A stretch of DNA of 21,552 nt from Planctomycetota bacterium (GTDB lineage: Bacteria; Planctomycetota; PUPC01; JACPCR01): NCBI GenBank assembly GCA_030740295.1, contig JASLXP010000513.1, forward strand, positions 1-21,552, in the 5' to 3' direction. Each line of letters opens with the position of its first letter. The stretch's first letter is position 1. Shown one piece after another: positions 13,802-20,835 of the stretch. The position numbers and the translations under genes were made by a program. The notes beneath the pieces are model-generated. The model was given only the letters and a program-made list of their open reading frames with translations, was not told the DNA's origin and made no database searches.

Positions 13802-15912
13802 ACCGGCGGCGGCTCGACCACTTCCAGTGCATCCACGTTTTCCGCGATACGGCGGCCGTCCTCATCGAGGATCCGGATGACGAAGCGGCCGGTACCGAGG
13901 GTCATGTTCGAGGGGAGCCTGAAATCATCGGTGATTTCTTCGATGGCCTGTCCGATGGCGTCACTGGCTGGGACGGTTATGAGATCGGCCATCCAGGTAA
14001 TGAGGGTACCCTTTTCCACCTCCAGGGTAATCTCGGCCTTTGCGTTTTCGAGAGCGTGGGGAAGATCGTTGATAATGGCAAGGCGGCCGCTGACCTTGGC
14101 GCCGGAATAAGTGGCGCGCCTGCTAAAAATGAAAACGGGCAGGATGGGCTGGTAGGCCACCTGCAGGGCCTTGAACGCCAGCTTCGGGCGGCGAAAGTAA
14201 TCGATGACCGAGTAACCGATAGATGGCCAGCAATCGACAAAACAGAACTGAAAGATGCCGTGTACCGCGCGGTGTTTGGCAAGGCGGTAATGCTCGATCG
14301 CGTATTTCAGCAGGACCGCCTGATACTGCTGGCTGTTGGCCGCGAACTCTTCGAGCGATTTGCCCTGCTCGATGCGGGCCACGTTGAAGGTCTGATCGTA
14401 TTGGAAGTTCCGGTAGGCCCATTCGTCCCATTGCGGCGGCCAGACGAGTGATGCGTTTTGAAACATTTCATTGAGGGATTCGGGTGCCGGCAGCCCCTGC
14501 GCACCGAACTCGCTCACCATGGGCGCACCAGGGAGCTTGTCGTAATCGGTGTAATCGTCGATGTACCAGCCGTTGAACGCGTGTTCGGATGGCATGGATG
14601 CCACCACGATTTTTCGATCTGGGTCTTCGATGCCGGCCGCGCCCGCGAGCGCGTTATCGAGCTCGTGCACTTTTTCGCCGGTCGGTTCGTTGTGGCAGCA
14701 CCAGAGCGCGATGCAGGGGTGATGCGCGAGCTGCCGCACCATCGCACGCATCTGACGGCATGCTTCAGAATGAAACTTTGATTCGCCGCTCACTCCCCAC
14801 TGCAGAGGGAAATCCTGCCAAACAAGAATGCCGGCCCGGTCGCAGGCTTCGAGCAGTTCTTTTCGGTTGACGTGCCCGGTGATGCGGATGGCGTTCACGT
14901 TTGCGTACAGCAGGAGCTGGATGTCGCGGTCGATCAGGTTCTGCGTGTACTCGGAGAGCCACTGGGTGGGGACAAAGTTAGTGCCGCGGGGAAAGAAGCG
15001 ACGGCCATTAAGCTGCCAGCGCCATTTGTCATCGATCTTGAGAGAGCGAAATCCCACGACACGGCTGGTTTTATCCAGCACAGCATCTTCCTTGCGCAGC
15101 ACGCATGTCACTCGATAGAGATTCGGTTCGCCCCCCTCCCAGACATCCCAGAGCTCGGGTTCGGAGATTGGGATATTGATGGCGAGTTTCCGATCCTCCG
15201 AATCTGCTTTTACGGGGTACGTCCACTTGCGTGGTTCGCCGTCAAAGTTCTCCGGCTTCATCAGAATCTGTGCTTCCAGTTCCTCGTCGTCCTCGCCGAA
15301 CAGGCTAAGATTCACTTTGAGCGCGCCTCTATCGAGCGCGGGCAATTCCGTGCGGATGAGCACTTCTTCAAAATGAGTCTTCGAACGGTACTCGAGAGTG
15401 ACCGGCGCCCAGATGCCACCGGTATTGCCGTCCTGCCCGTTGCTGTTTGACCATCCGCCCGGCCGGCCGTCGTGGTGAGAGAAGACTCCTTTGATCAGTC
15501 GTTTGGCGTTCGGCCAGGCTTTGCCGGGCTCTTCAAGAGGTGAATCGACGCGCACGACAATCTCATTCTGCCCTCGCCGGGCAAACTCCGTGATCTCGAA
15601 TTCAAAGGGCTCGAAGTAGCCTTCATGCTCCCCAAGCTCTTCGCCGTTAAGCCAGACTCTTGCGAAATAATCCACGCCCTCGAAACGCAACCACAGACTC
15701 TCTTGCTCCGTCACCTCGGTCAGCTCGACAGCTCGGCGAAACCAGACGACGCCGTCCGTATTGTGCAACCCCGCTATCTGCCAGTTGGCCGGGAGCTTCA
15801 TGCTCTGCCAGCCGCTAGTATTCGCATCCTCTGCAAAACAGAGATTCTCCAGCCCCTCATCCTCTGAGTCCTGGCGATAAAGCCATTCTCCATCCAGTGC
15901 AATCGTCTCCAT
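13798..15912 (-). CDS. Glycoside hydrolase family 2 enzyme
   Basis: This 704-residue protein has the GH2 layout: an N-terminal sugar-binding beta domain (about 10-175, with VWLNGEELGEHEGYF), an immunoglobulin-like domain (about 180-290), a TIM barrel (about 300-590) and a C-terminal beta domain. The acid/base motif is HNEP (Glu409) and the nucleophile is probably Glu468 in MVSEFGAQG. WQDFPLQWG before it resembles the beta-mannosidase/beta-glucuronidase branch, but the sugar specificity cannot be set from this. There is no signal peptide, so it is likely cytoplasmic and acts on short oligosaccharides. I chose ATG 15910-15912 (METIALDGEW). The longer open frame to 15951 adds Cys-rich residues and runs into the terminator of the preceding gene. 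AGAAGGA lies about 11 bases before the ATG. The small frameshifted gene follows with a GTGA overlap. Confidence 0.92.
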   Translation of the reverse strand: METIALDGEWLYRQDSEDEGLENLCFAEDANTSGWQSMKLPANWQIAGLHNTDGVVWFRRAVELTEVTEQESLWLRFEGVDYFARVWLNGEELGEHEGYFEPFEFEITEFARRGQNEIVVRVDSPLEEPGKAWPNAKRLIKGVFSHHDGRPGGWSNSNGQDGNTGGIWAPVTLEYRSKTHFEEVLIRTELPALDRGALKVNLSLFGEDDEELEAQILMKPENFDGEPRKWTYPVKADSEDRKLAINIPISEPELWDVWEGGEPNLYRVTCVLRKEDAVLDKTSRVVGFRSLKIDDKWRWQLNGRRFFPRGTNFVPTQWLSEYTQNLIDRDIQLLLYANVNAIRITGHVNRKELLEACDRAGILVWQDFPLQWGVSGESKFHSEACRQMRAMVRQLAHHPCIALWCCHNEPTGEKVHELDNALAGAAGIEDPDRKIVVASMPSEHAFNGWYIDDYTDYDKLPGAPMVSEFGAQGLPAPESLNEMFQNASLVWPPQWDEWAYRNFQYDQTFNVARIEQGKSLEEFAANSQQYQAVLLKYAIEHYRLAKHRAVHGIFQFCFVDCWPSIGYSVIDYFRRPKLAFKALQVAYQPILPVFIFSRRATYSGAKVSGRLAIINDLPHALENAKAEITLEVEKGTLITWMADLITVPASDAIGQAIEEITDDFRLPSNMTLGTGRFVIRILDEDGRRIAENVDALEVVEPPPV

Positions 15913-15949
15913 TCCAGTGGGTGTTCCTTCTGTTTGGCAGCATGGGCAC

Positions 15950-15985
15950 AAAAAAACCGTATCACCTTTGGCAAGGCGATACGGT
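15950..15985 (-). terminator. Rho-independent terminator of the receiver/PilZ-like gene
   Basis: The sequence ACCGTATC (15956-15963) pairs with GATACGGT (15978-15985). Inside, after one A-C mismatch, CCTT pairs with AAGG around a TGGC loop. On the minus strand the hairpin is followed by seven T (15950-15956). It starts 36 bases beyond the stop of the 16021-16752 gene and ends about 38 bases before the GH2 start, so the two genes are separate transcription units. Confidence 0.88.
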
Positions 15986-16020
15986 AATTCATGGAATGGC
16001 GGTAATCAAAAGGTGGCGAT

Positions 16021-16752
16021 TTATCCCCTGGTGGCCATGTCGACGATGATCTTGCGCAGCCGCGAACGCTGCGCCTTCTCCGATTCAATGGCGCCGGTGA
16101 TCTTGAAGCTGCCACCCCGGGGATTGACTTTCTGCACTTTCACTCTCAGGTCTTCAGTCGCGCCCCCAAGACGAATGTTTATAGATAATTTATCGCCGGA
16201 CTTGTATTCAGTAGTCGTCATGAATTTGATCTGATTCACTGACAGGCTCTCAGACATTCCGCTGGAAGTGCCAGACAGAAAAGCGAACAGGCCCTGCTTT
16301 TTGACATCGACCGGCAAACTCTTATCGAGATGTGCGAAATGCTCTTCCGAGCCCATTGCGGCCACCCCCTTGGACTTTTCCGCGCCTTCGGCTTTTGCCA
16401 GCTCTGCCAGAACTTTATCCGGAGAGGCAAATGGATAACGGATGTGACCCACGGCACCTTTTTTTGTTCCCTCCACCGCTCGCACTGCGCTTTTCTTGTC
16501 ATGGATGAGGACGACCTTGGTCTTGGGGTCTATCTTCTGCATCTGCTCCATTATCTGGATTCCGCCCTTCCCTGTGGGGAATGCTATATCCATGACCACG
16601 ATATCGGGCTTATTCTTCAGATTCTTGAACGAGAGTACTGCCGCATCACCGGAATCAAGGTCTTCAACAATCTCATACTTTGTATTGCCGATAGCCCTCT
16701 TGAAGGCGACTTTGATGTGATCGTGTGGCTCTACCAGAAAAATCGAAGCCAT
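16021..16752 (-). CDS. Response regulator-like receiver fused to a PilZ-like domain
   Basis: This 243-residue protein has a receiver domain (about 1-118) with a probable phospho-acceptor Asp55 in IVVMDIAFPTG. The receiver is atypical: the N-terminal acidic pair is EPHD, the usual Thr/Ser in the fourth strand is replaced in LIHDKK, and the usual Lys of the KPF motif is replaced in IRYPF (104-108). The second part (about 135-235) has the strand and turn pattern of PilZ (SESLSVNQIKFMTTTEYKSGDKLSINIRL...KVQKVNPRGG), but without an obvious RxxxR motif for cyclic-di-GMP. It has a strong Shine-Dalgarno, AGGAGG, eight bases before the ATG. It may regulate a pilus-like or surface process by protein contact. 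No sensor histidine kinase is nearby. It has its own promoter candidate and terminator. Confidence 0.8.
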   Translation of the reverse strand: MASIFLVEPHDHIKVAFKRAIGNTKYEIVEDLDSGDAAVLSFKNLKNKPDIVVMDIAFPTGKGGIQIMEQMQKIDPKTKVVLIHDKKSAVRAVEGTKKGAVGHIRYPFASPDKVLAELAKAEGAEKSKGVAAMGSEEHFAHLDKSLPVDVKKQGLFAFLSGTSSGMSESLSVNQIKFMTTTEYKSGDKLSINIRLGGATEDLRVKVQKVNPRGGSFKITGAIESEKAQRSRLRKIIVDMATRG

Positions 16753-16855
16753 ATGTTGATCCTCCTCTCGATCTCAGAAATAGACCCGGCCCAGAGATCC
16801 GTCTTTTCAACAATGGCCACATCCAAGTGGCTTTGATGACCCACCAAAAGAAGAA

Positions 16856-16884
16856 AATATACTTTAAAATGGGGCTTCAGACAA
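16856..16884 (-). promoter_or_regulatory. Candidate sigma-70-type promoter for the receiver/PilZ-like gene
   Basis: On the minus strand TTGTCT (16879-16884) and TATATT (16856-16861) are separated by exactly 17 bases. They match the -35 and -10 consensus at 4 and 5 of 6 positions. The leader would be roughly 95 nt. The spacer of 271 bases is shared with the divergent RidA-like gene, for which I see no equally good promoter. Confidence 0.45.
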
Positions 16885-17023
16885 GGGTCGTCCTTTATAG
16901 ACACACGACAATGGAGGCACTTTCCTTTCAGCCAGGCTATGGCTTAGCGCGGATGTCAGTGGTTATTGCCGATGACGGGATCTAAGATGTTTCCCTCGGG
17001 GTGGATTAATTCGGAGAATAAAC

Positions 17024-17497
17024 ATGAGCGCTGAAGCGAGACTGGTCGAGTTGGGTATTGAAGTGCCGTCTAAGAGCACGCCCGTTGCCAATTATGTATC
17101 TGCCGTCCAGACCGGGAATCTTGTATTCCTTTCCGGTCACGGACCCTGGAAACCGGACAGGACTCTGATTAAAGGAAAGGTCGGCTCTGATCTGAACATG
17201 GAGGAAGCGTACGAAGCTGCCCGCGTCACCTGCCTCAGCCTCCTTGGTTCGCTGAAGGCCACCATCGGCAATCTCGACCGTGTGACCCGCATCGTCAAGC
17301 TTCTCGGAATGGTCAACGCCGAACAGGGCTTCGAGGATCATCCGAAAGTCATCAACGGAGCATCCGATCTCCTGGTAGAGGTGTTCGGAGAAAAGGGCCG
17401 CCACGCTCGCTCAGCGGTAGGAATGGGTACTTTGCCATCCAACATCCCGGTGGAGATTGAAATGATTGTCGAAGTGGAGGAAGGCTATTCCTATTAG
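17024..17497 (+). CDS. RidA-family (YjgF/YER057c/UK114) protein
   Basis: This 157-residue protein belongs to the RidA superfamily, whose founding member hydrolyses reactive enamine/imine intermediates released by PLP enzymes. It follows the longer subgroup with ANYVSAVQTGNLVFLSGHGPW (22-42) and the late motif HARSAVGMGTLPSNIPVEIE (127-146). Arg129 corresponds to the carboxylate-binding Arg of active RidA proteins, so deaminase activity is possible, although many subgroups have other roles. The ATG has GGAG (17013-17016) seven bases before it. It is the first gene of the plus-strand metabolic run and is followed after 48 bases of repeat DNA by the cupin gene. A metabolite-repair role beside NnrD fits. 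Confidence 0.9.
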   Translation: MSAEARLVELGIEVPSKSTPVANYVSAVQTGNLVFLSGHGPWKPDRTLIKGKVGSDLNMEEAYEAARVTCLSLLGSLKATIGNLDRVTRIVKLLGMVNAEQGFEDHPKVINGASDLLVEVFGEKGRHARSAVGMGTLPSNIPVEIEMIVEVEEGYSY

Positions 17498-17539
17498 GAT
17501 TCAGGATTCGGGAATCAAGATTCTTACTCATTACTCATT
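17498..17539. repeat. Second heptamer array: four GAWTCnn units and two ACTCATT units
   Basis: Directly after the RidA-like stop codon come GATTCAG, GATTCGG, GAATCAA and GATTCTT, all in a 7-bp register. They are followed in the same register by two exact copies of ACTCATT and then ACTCCC, and the cupin ATG comes at 17546. The units match the consensus of the array at 1822-1898. The array fills nearly all of the gene spacer and leaves no purine-rich ribosome site for the cupin gene. Confidence 0.88.
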
Positions 17540-17545
17540 ACTCCC

Positions 17546-18184
17546 ATGCCAGTATTTCAAAGCGGACCCAACCAGGCACCACCATGGTGTGAACTGAAAA
17601 GCTTCGACATCGTCGAGCTCAACCCCGGCGAGAATCACTGTTTCGAACGACTAGGACCAAAGGAAAAGCTGATCGTTGGCAAAGGCGAATGCCGTGTGCG
17701 TTTCGGAGGGGAAGCCGTGGACGCGGTCGAAGGAACCAATCTGGATATCATTGACGACGACATCGCCTTCGGCGTGGATGAGGTCAAAGAACCCACCACC
17801 CTCATCCGAATGTGCGGGGACTGGGGCGAGGAACTCGGCGGTTCGGGATTGTTTTTAGCAGACAAACCCGAAGAGCGTCAGGAGGAGCGGGGGGAGCCGG
17901 TGGATTACCCCAAAGAAACCAACTTCGACGCGCACTGGCATGATTGTGACGAGTACTGGATCCTCTTCGAAGGCAGCGGCACCGCGGTAACCGAAGGAAC
18001 ACATTTCGAGGTAAAAGCCGGCGACTGCGTGGCGACCGGCATGGGCCACACACACGATTTCCCCATCGTGAATGAGCCGGTGCGCGCGGTTTATTTTGAG
18101 ACGACCATGATGGGCGAAAAGCGTCGCGGCCACTTGTGGAGCCACACACACGGACCGCCCGAGCCAAAAGCTGATCGGGTCTAA
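17546..18184 (+). CDS. Two-domain cupin protein
   Basis: This 212-residue soluble protein has two cupin-like halves. The first (about 15-95, with NPGENHCFERLGPKEKLIVGKGECRV) lacks a full metal set. The second (about 120-195) has FDAHWHDCDEYWILFEGSG and GMGHTHDF, so His130, His132, Glu136 and His168 or His170 can bind a metal ion. Such cupins include sugar and sugar-acid isomerases, dioxygenases and small-molecule sensors; the exact role is open. It is followed after two bases by larB, so the two are surely co-transcribed and probably translationally coupled. Its own ATG has heptamer repeats instead of a Shine-Dalgarno. Composition matches its neighbours, and there is no sign of transfer. Confidence 0.85.
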   Translation: MPVFQSGPNQAPPWCELKSFDIVELNPGENHCFERLGPKEKLIVGKGECRVRFGGEAVDAVEGTNLDIIDDDIAFGVDEVKEPTTLIRMCGDWGEELGGSGLFLADKPEERQEERGEPVDYPKETNFDAHWHDCDEYWILFEGSGTAVTEGTHFEVKAGDCVATGMGHTHDFPIVNEPVRAVYFETTMMGEKRRGHLWSHTHGPPEPKADRV

Positions 18185-18186
18185 AC

Positions 18187-18948
18187 ATGAACCAGGAGAG
18201 CCTCCGCACGCTGCTTGACCAAGTTAAGTCCGGTGCGCTGGATGTAACCGGCGCCATGGAAAAGCTGCGAAGCTTGCCCTTCGATGATCTCGGTTTCGCC
18301 AAAGTCGATCATCACCGGCAACTGCGATGCGGCTTCCCGGAGGTGATCCTCTGCCAGGGCAAGACACCGGAGCAGGTGCGCAAAATCGCCAGCCACATTG
18401 TGGAAAACGGCTCAGACCTGCTGGCCACTCGCGCCGACCAGGCCACTTTCGAATCAGTGAAGGAGGCCGTCCCTGACGCAGTCTTCGAAGAAGCTGCCCG
18501 GTGCATCACCTCTCGACAGACCGAAACCGAAGAGTATCCGGGCGAGATACTCATCCTTACTGCGGGCACATCAGATATCCCGGTCGCCGAAGAGGCGCGA
18601 GTGACAGCGGAGATGATGGATAACAAGGTTGAAGCTGTTTACGACGTCGGTGTGGCGGGGATACATCGGCTGTTCAGCCACAAAGAAAGGATACAGACCG
18701 CAAGCGCCATTGTGGTCGTCGCCGGAATGGAGGGCGCCCTGGCCAGTGTCGTCGGCGGCCTGACCGATCGGCCGGTGGTGGCCGTGCCGACCAGCGTCGG
18801 ATACGGCGCGAGCTTTGAAGGCCTCGCCCCGCTGCTGACAATGATGAACAGTTGCGCGGCCGGCGTTTCGGTTGTCAACATTGACAACGGATTTGGGGCT
18901 GGATATATTGCCGCGCTCATAAACAGGACACACACGAAAGCGCCTTAG
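18187..18948 (+). CDS. larB: Nickel pincer cofactor biosynthesis protein LarB
   Basis: This 253-residue protein carries out the first step of nickel-pincer nucleotide synthesis: it carboxylates the pyridinium ring of nicotinic acid adenine dinucleotide and releases AMP. The C-terminal half is an AIR-carboxylase (PurE)-like domain with LTAGTSDIPVAEEA (124-137), VAGMEGALASVVGGL (178-192), PTSVGYGASFEG (201-212) and MNSCAAGVSVVNIDNGFGAGY (220-240). Cys223 aligns with the Cys known to form the substrate adduct in lactobacillary LarB. The N-terminal region (RSLPFDDLGFAKVDHHRQLRCGFPEVILCQGKT) is also family-typical. The length is normal. The start lies two bases after the cupin stop, without its own Shine-Dalgarno. 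The partners LarC and LarE and a LarA-type racemase are not in the window, so they must be elsewhere if the pathway is complete. Confidence 0.96.
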   Translation: MNQESLRTLLDQVKSGALDVTGAMEKLRSLPFDDLGFAKVDHHRQLRCGFPEVILCQGKTPEQVRKIASHIVENGSDLLATRADQATFESVKEAVPDAVFEEAARCITSRQTETEEYPGEILILTAGTSDIPVAEEARVTAEMMDNKVEAVYDVGVAGIHRLFSHKERIQTASAIVVVAGMEGALASVVGGLTDRPVVAVPTSVGYGASFEGLAPLLTMMNSCAAGVSVVNIDNGFGAGYIAALINRTHTKAP

Positions 18949-18951
18949 ATG

Positions 18952-19033
18952 GGCTGGAAAGGCGTTTCAAGCCGTTTTGGATCGCAGTAGCCTTACGCAG
19001 TCCAACGGCGAATCGCAGAATGGGCTTCCAGCC
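18952..19033. repeat. 82-bp element bounded by 8-bp inverted repeats in the larB-eda spacer
   Basis: GGCTGGAA (18952-18959) and TTCCAGCC (19026-19033) are perfect inverted repeats. Inside, CCGTTttGGA (18972-18981) can pair with TCCAACGG (19001-19008) with a two-base bulge, and CGCAG occurs three times. The element fills most of the 127-base spacer. It could be a REP/MITE-like repeat or a structured leader of the aldolase mRNA. Confidence 0.5.
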
Positions 19034-19075
19034 TGTTCCGTGTAACGAATTTATGGCGGACGGAGACAGGTAATC

Positions 19076-19732
19076 ATGCCGAAGAAAAAACAAGAGGTCA
19101 TCGGCCAGATCAGCGAACTCGGTATCGTTGCTGTCGTCCGTACCGAGACCGCTGAACAGGTCAAGGGCGTGGTCAACGCTCTGCTCGAAGGTGGTGTGAT
19201 CGCGATCGAGATTACCTTCACAGTGCCCAACGCGGTGGAGATGATACGGCAGACGCGGCACGAATACGGCGATGACATCCTTCTCGGCGCCGGCACGGTG
19301 ACCACGCCATCCAACGCGGTTGCTGCTATTGGGGCAGGGGCACAATACATCATCTCACCGAATACCAATCTCGAAATTATCAAGCTCTGCAACGAGCTCG
19401 ATATCGCCGCAATGCCCGGTGCGATGACGCCCACCGAAGTCGTCTCCGCCTGGCAGGCCGGTGCGGATACCATCAAGATCTTCCCCGCGGAAATACTCGG
19501 CCCACGCTACATCAAGCTGCTCAAAGCCCCTCTGCCAAATGTCCCCCTGATGCCGACTGGCGGCGTCGTCCCCGACAACGTTGGTGAATGGCTCGCGGCT
19601 GGCTCGGTCGCTGTCGGCGTTGGCAGCGCGCTCGTGGACAAACAGGCCCTCGCAACGGGTGAATTCGGCATCATTACCGAAAAGGCGAAGGAGTTTCTCT
19701 CTGCGATTCAGGCCTATCGTGATACGGCTTGA
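19076..19732 (+). CDS. eda: KDPG/KHG aldolase (2-dehydro-3-deoxyphosphogluconate aldolase)
   Basis: This 218-residue class I aldolase should cleave KDPG to pyruvate and glyceraldehyde 3-phosphate (Entner-Doudoroff and uronate routes) and/or 4-hydroxy-2-oxoglutarate. The visible residues are Glu45 in IEITFT, GAGTVTT (71-77), and the Schiff-base Lys134 in DTIKIFPAE (131-139). The phosphate-binding end PTGGVVPDNVGEWLAAGSVAVGVGSAL also fits. The length is normal. The ATG has AGG five bases and GGAG ten bases upstream. It follows larB after a 127-base spacer containing an inverted-repeat element and precedes nnrD by 17 bases. Related fold members can act on other 2-keto-3-deoxy acids, so the exact substrate is uncertain. 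Confidence 0.93.
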   Translation: MPKKKQEVIGQISELGIVAVVRTETAEQVKGVVNALLEGGVIAIEITFTVPNAVEMIRQTRHEYGDDILLGAGTVTTPSNAVAAIGAGAQYIISPNTNLEIIKLCNELDIAAMPGAMTPTEVVSAWQAGADTIKIFPAEILGPRYIKLLKAPLPNVPLMPTGGVVPDNVGEWLAAGSVAVGVGSALVDKQALATGEFGIITEKAKEFLSAIQAYRDTA

Positions 19733-19749
19733 AAGACTGAGGTGCCGCT

Positions 19750-20661
19750 GTGCCTGCCGTCCCCAAAGACACACCGCTTCCCGCTCTGCCCGGGCGCGAG
19801 CTATCTTCACACAAAGGTGATTTCGGCCGCGCGCTCGTGATCGCCGGCTCACGCAACATGCCCGGCGCAGCGTGCCTGACAGCGGATGCCGTTCTCCGCA
19901 GCGGCGCCGGACTTTGCATGCTGGCCACACCGGAAAGCGCTCTGCCTGCCGTTTCAGCGAACCTTACCTGCAATACTTTTCTGCCACTGCCGGAAAACTC
20001 TCTCGGGACGCTCTCGCCAGATGCGGTGTCGCCAGTACTGAAGGCCGCGGTTGATCGCGACGTTGTGGCCATCGGACCCGGTCTGGGGCAATTGCCCGAC
20101 ACTTCACTGGCGATCAGAAAGCTGGTTACTTCCGCAAATAAACCAATCGTGCTGGATGCGGATGGCCTGAACGCATTCGCCATTCAGCCGGAAGCACTTG
20201 GTCGGCGGGAAGCCGCATGGGCTTGTCACGGAGTGCCAGGACCTCCTCTCATCATCACACCACATCCGGGTGAGATGGCTCGGTTGACCGGTTTGAATAC
20301 GCGAGACGTCCAGTCAGCCCGTGAGGAAACCGCCGCCGAATTCGCCACGAAACACAGATGCATCGTGCTCCTCAAAGGCAGCGGCACTATCATCACTGAC
20401 GGCACCGATCTCCACATCAACAGCACCGGCAATCCTGGCATGGCCACCGGCGGCTCGGGCGACGTCCTGACTGGCATCATCGCCGCCCTCCTCGCACAGG
20501 GCCTCGACCCGCTTGATGCCGCACGTCTCGGCGCACACATCCACGGAGTTGCCGGTGACCTCGCTGAAGAGGCGGTCGGACAGGTTTCATTAATGGCAAC
20601 CGACTTGTTGGTCTATCTGCCAGCAGCAATCCAATCGCACCAGAGTGAGATCGCCAGTTGA
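19750..20661 (+). CDS. nnrD: ADP/ATP-dependent NAD(P)H-hydrate dehydratase
   Basis: This 303-residue protein is the ribokinase-like repair enzyme that dehydrates damaged NADHX/NADPHX. Motifs are KGDFGRALVIAGS (22-34), AIGPGLG (107-113), LDADGLNA (135-142), TPHPGEMARLTG (170-181) and GNPGMATGGSGDVLTG (227-242) with the catalytic Asp238. It is a stand-alone C-terminal module; the epimerase (NnrE/YjeF N-terminal) half is absent and may be encoded elsewhere. The start is GTG at 19750 with GAGG (19739-19742) seven bases upstream. It lies 17 bases after the aldolase stop, so both are in one operon. The pairing with a RidA-like protein and LarB, which also uses a pyridine-nucleotide relative, is suggestive but may be chance. 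Confidence 0.95.
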   Translation: MPAVPKDTPLPALPGRELSSHKGDFGRALVIAGSRNMPGAACLTADAVLRSGAGLCMLATPESALPAVSANLTCNTFLPLPENSLGTLSPDAVSPVLKAAVDRDVVAIGPGLGQLPDTSLAIRKLVTSANKPIVLDADGLNAFAIQPEALGRREAAWACHGVPGPPLIITPHPGEMARLTGLNTRDVQSAREETAAEFATKHRCIVLLKGSGTIITDGTDLHINSTGNPGMATGGSGDVLTGIIAALLAQGLDPLDAARLGAHIHGVAGDLAEEAVGQVSLMATDLLVYLPAAIQSHQSEIAS

Positions 20662-20835
20662 CCTGAATCAGGTCCGGAATGAATGCTCGGCCGATAATGT
20701 CCCGGTTAGCTTCTTCCATCCGCGTGGAACTTCTGTAACATGTACGAGCCTTTATCGCTCGATGATGAAGGCACAAGGTCTGAGAGCACTGTATAGCTCC
20801 GGAGAAGGAATCAATCCCCCTCATCTCTAGAAACC
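20662..20835. other. Spacer before the Gfo/Idh/MocA gene
   Basis: These 174 bases hold no supported gene. I see only a small palindrome CCTGAATCAGG (20661-20671) and no clear terminator or promoter. The downstream gene may have its own promoter here. Confidence 0.4.

Noticed and set aside
15913..15951. 13-residue extension of the GH2 protein
   Set aside because: The Cys-rich start runs into the T-tract of the terminator of the preceding gene, while METIALDGEW matches the family start.
16833..16863. Plus-strand promoter TTGATG-N19-TATACT for the RidA-like gene
   Set aside because: The spacer is 19 bases and the site overlaps the better minus-strand promoter, so support is too weak.
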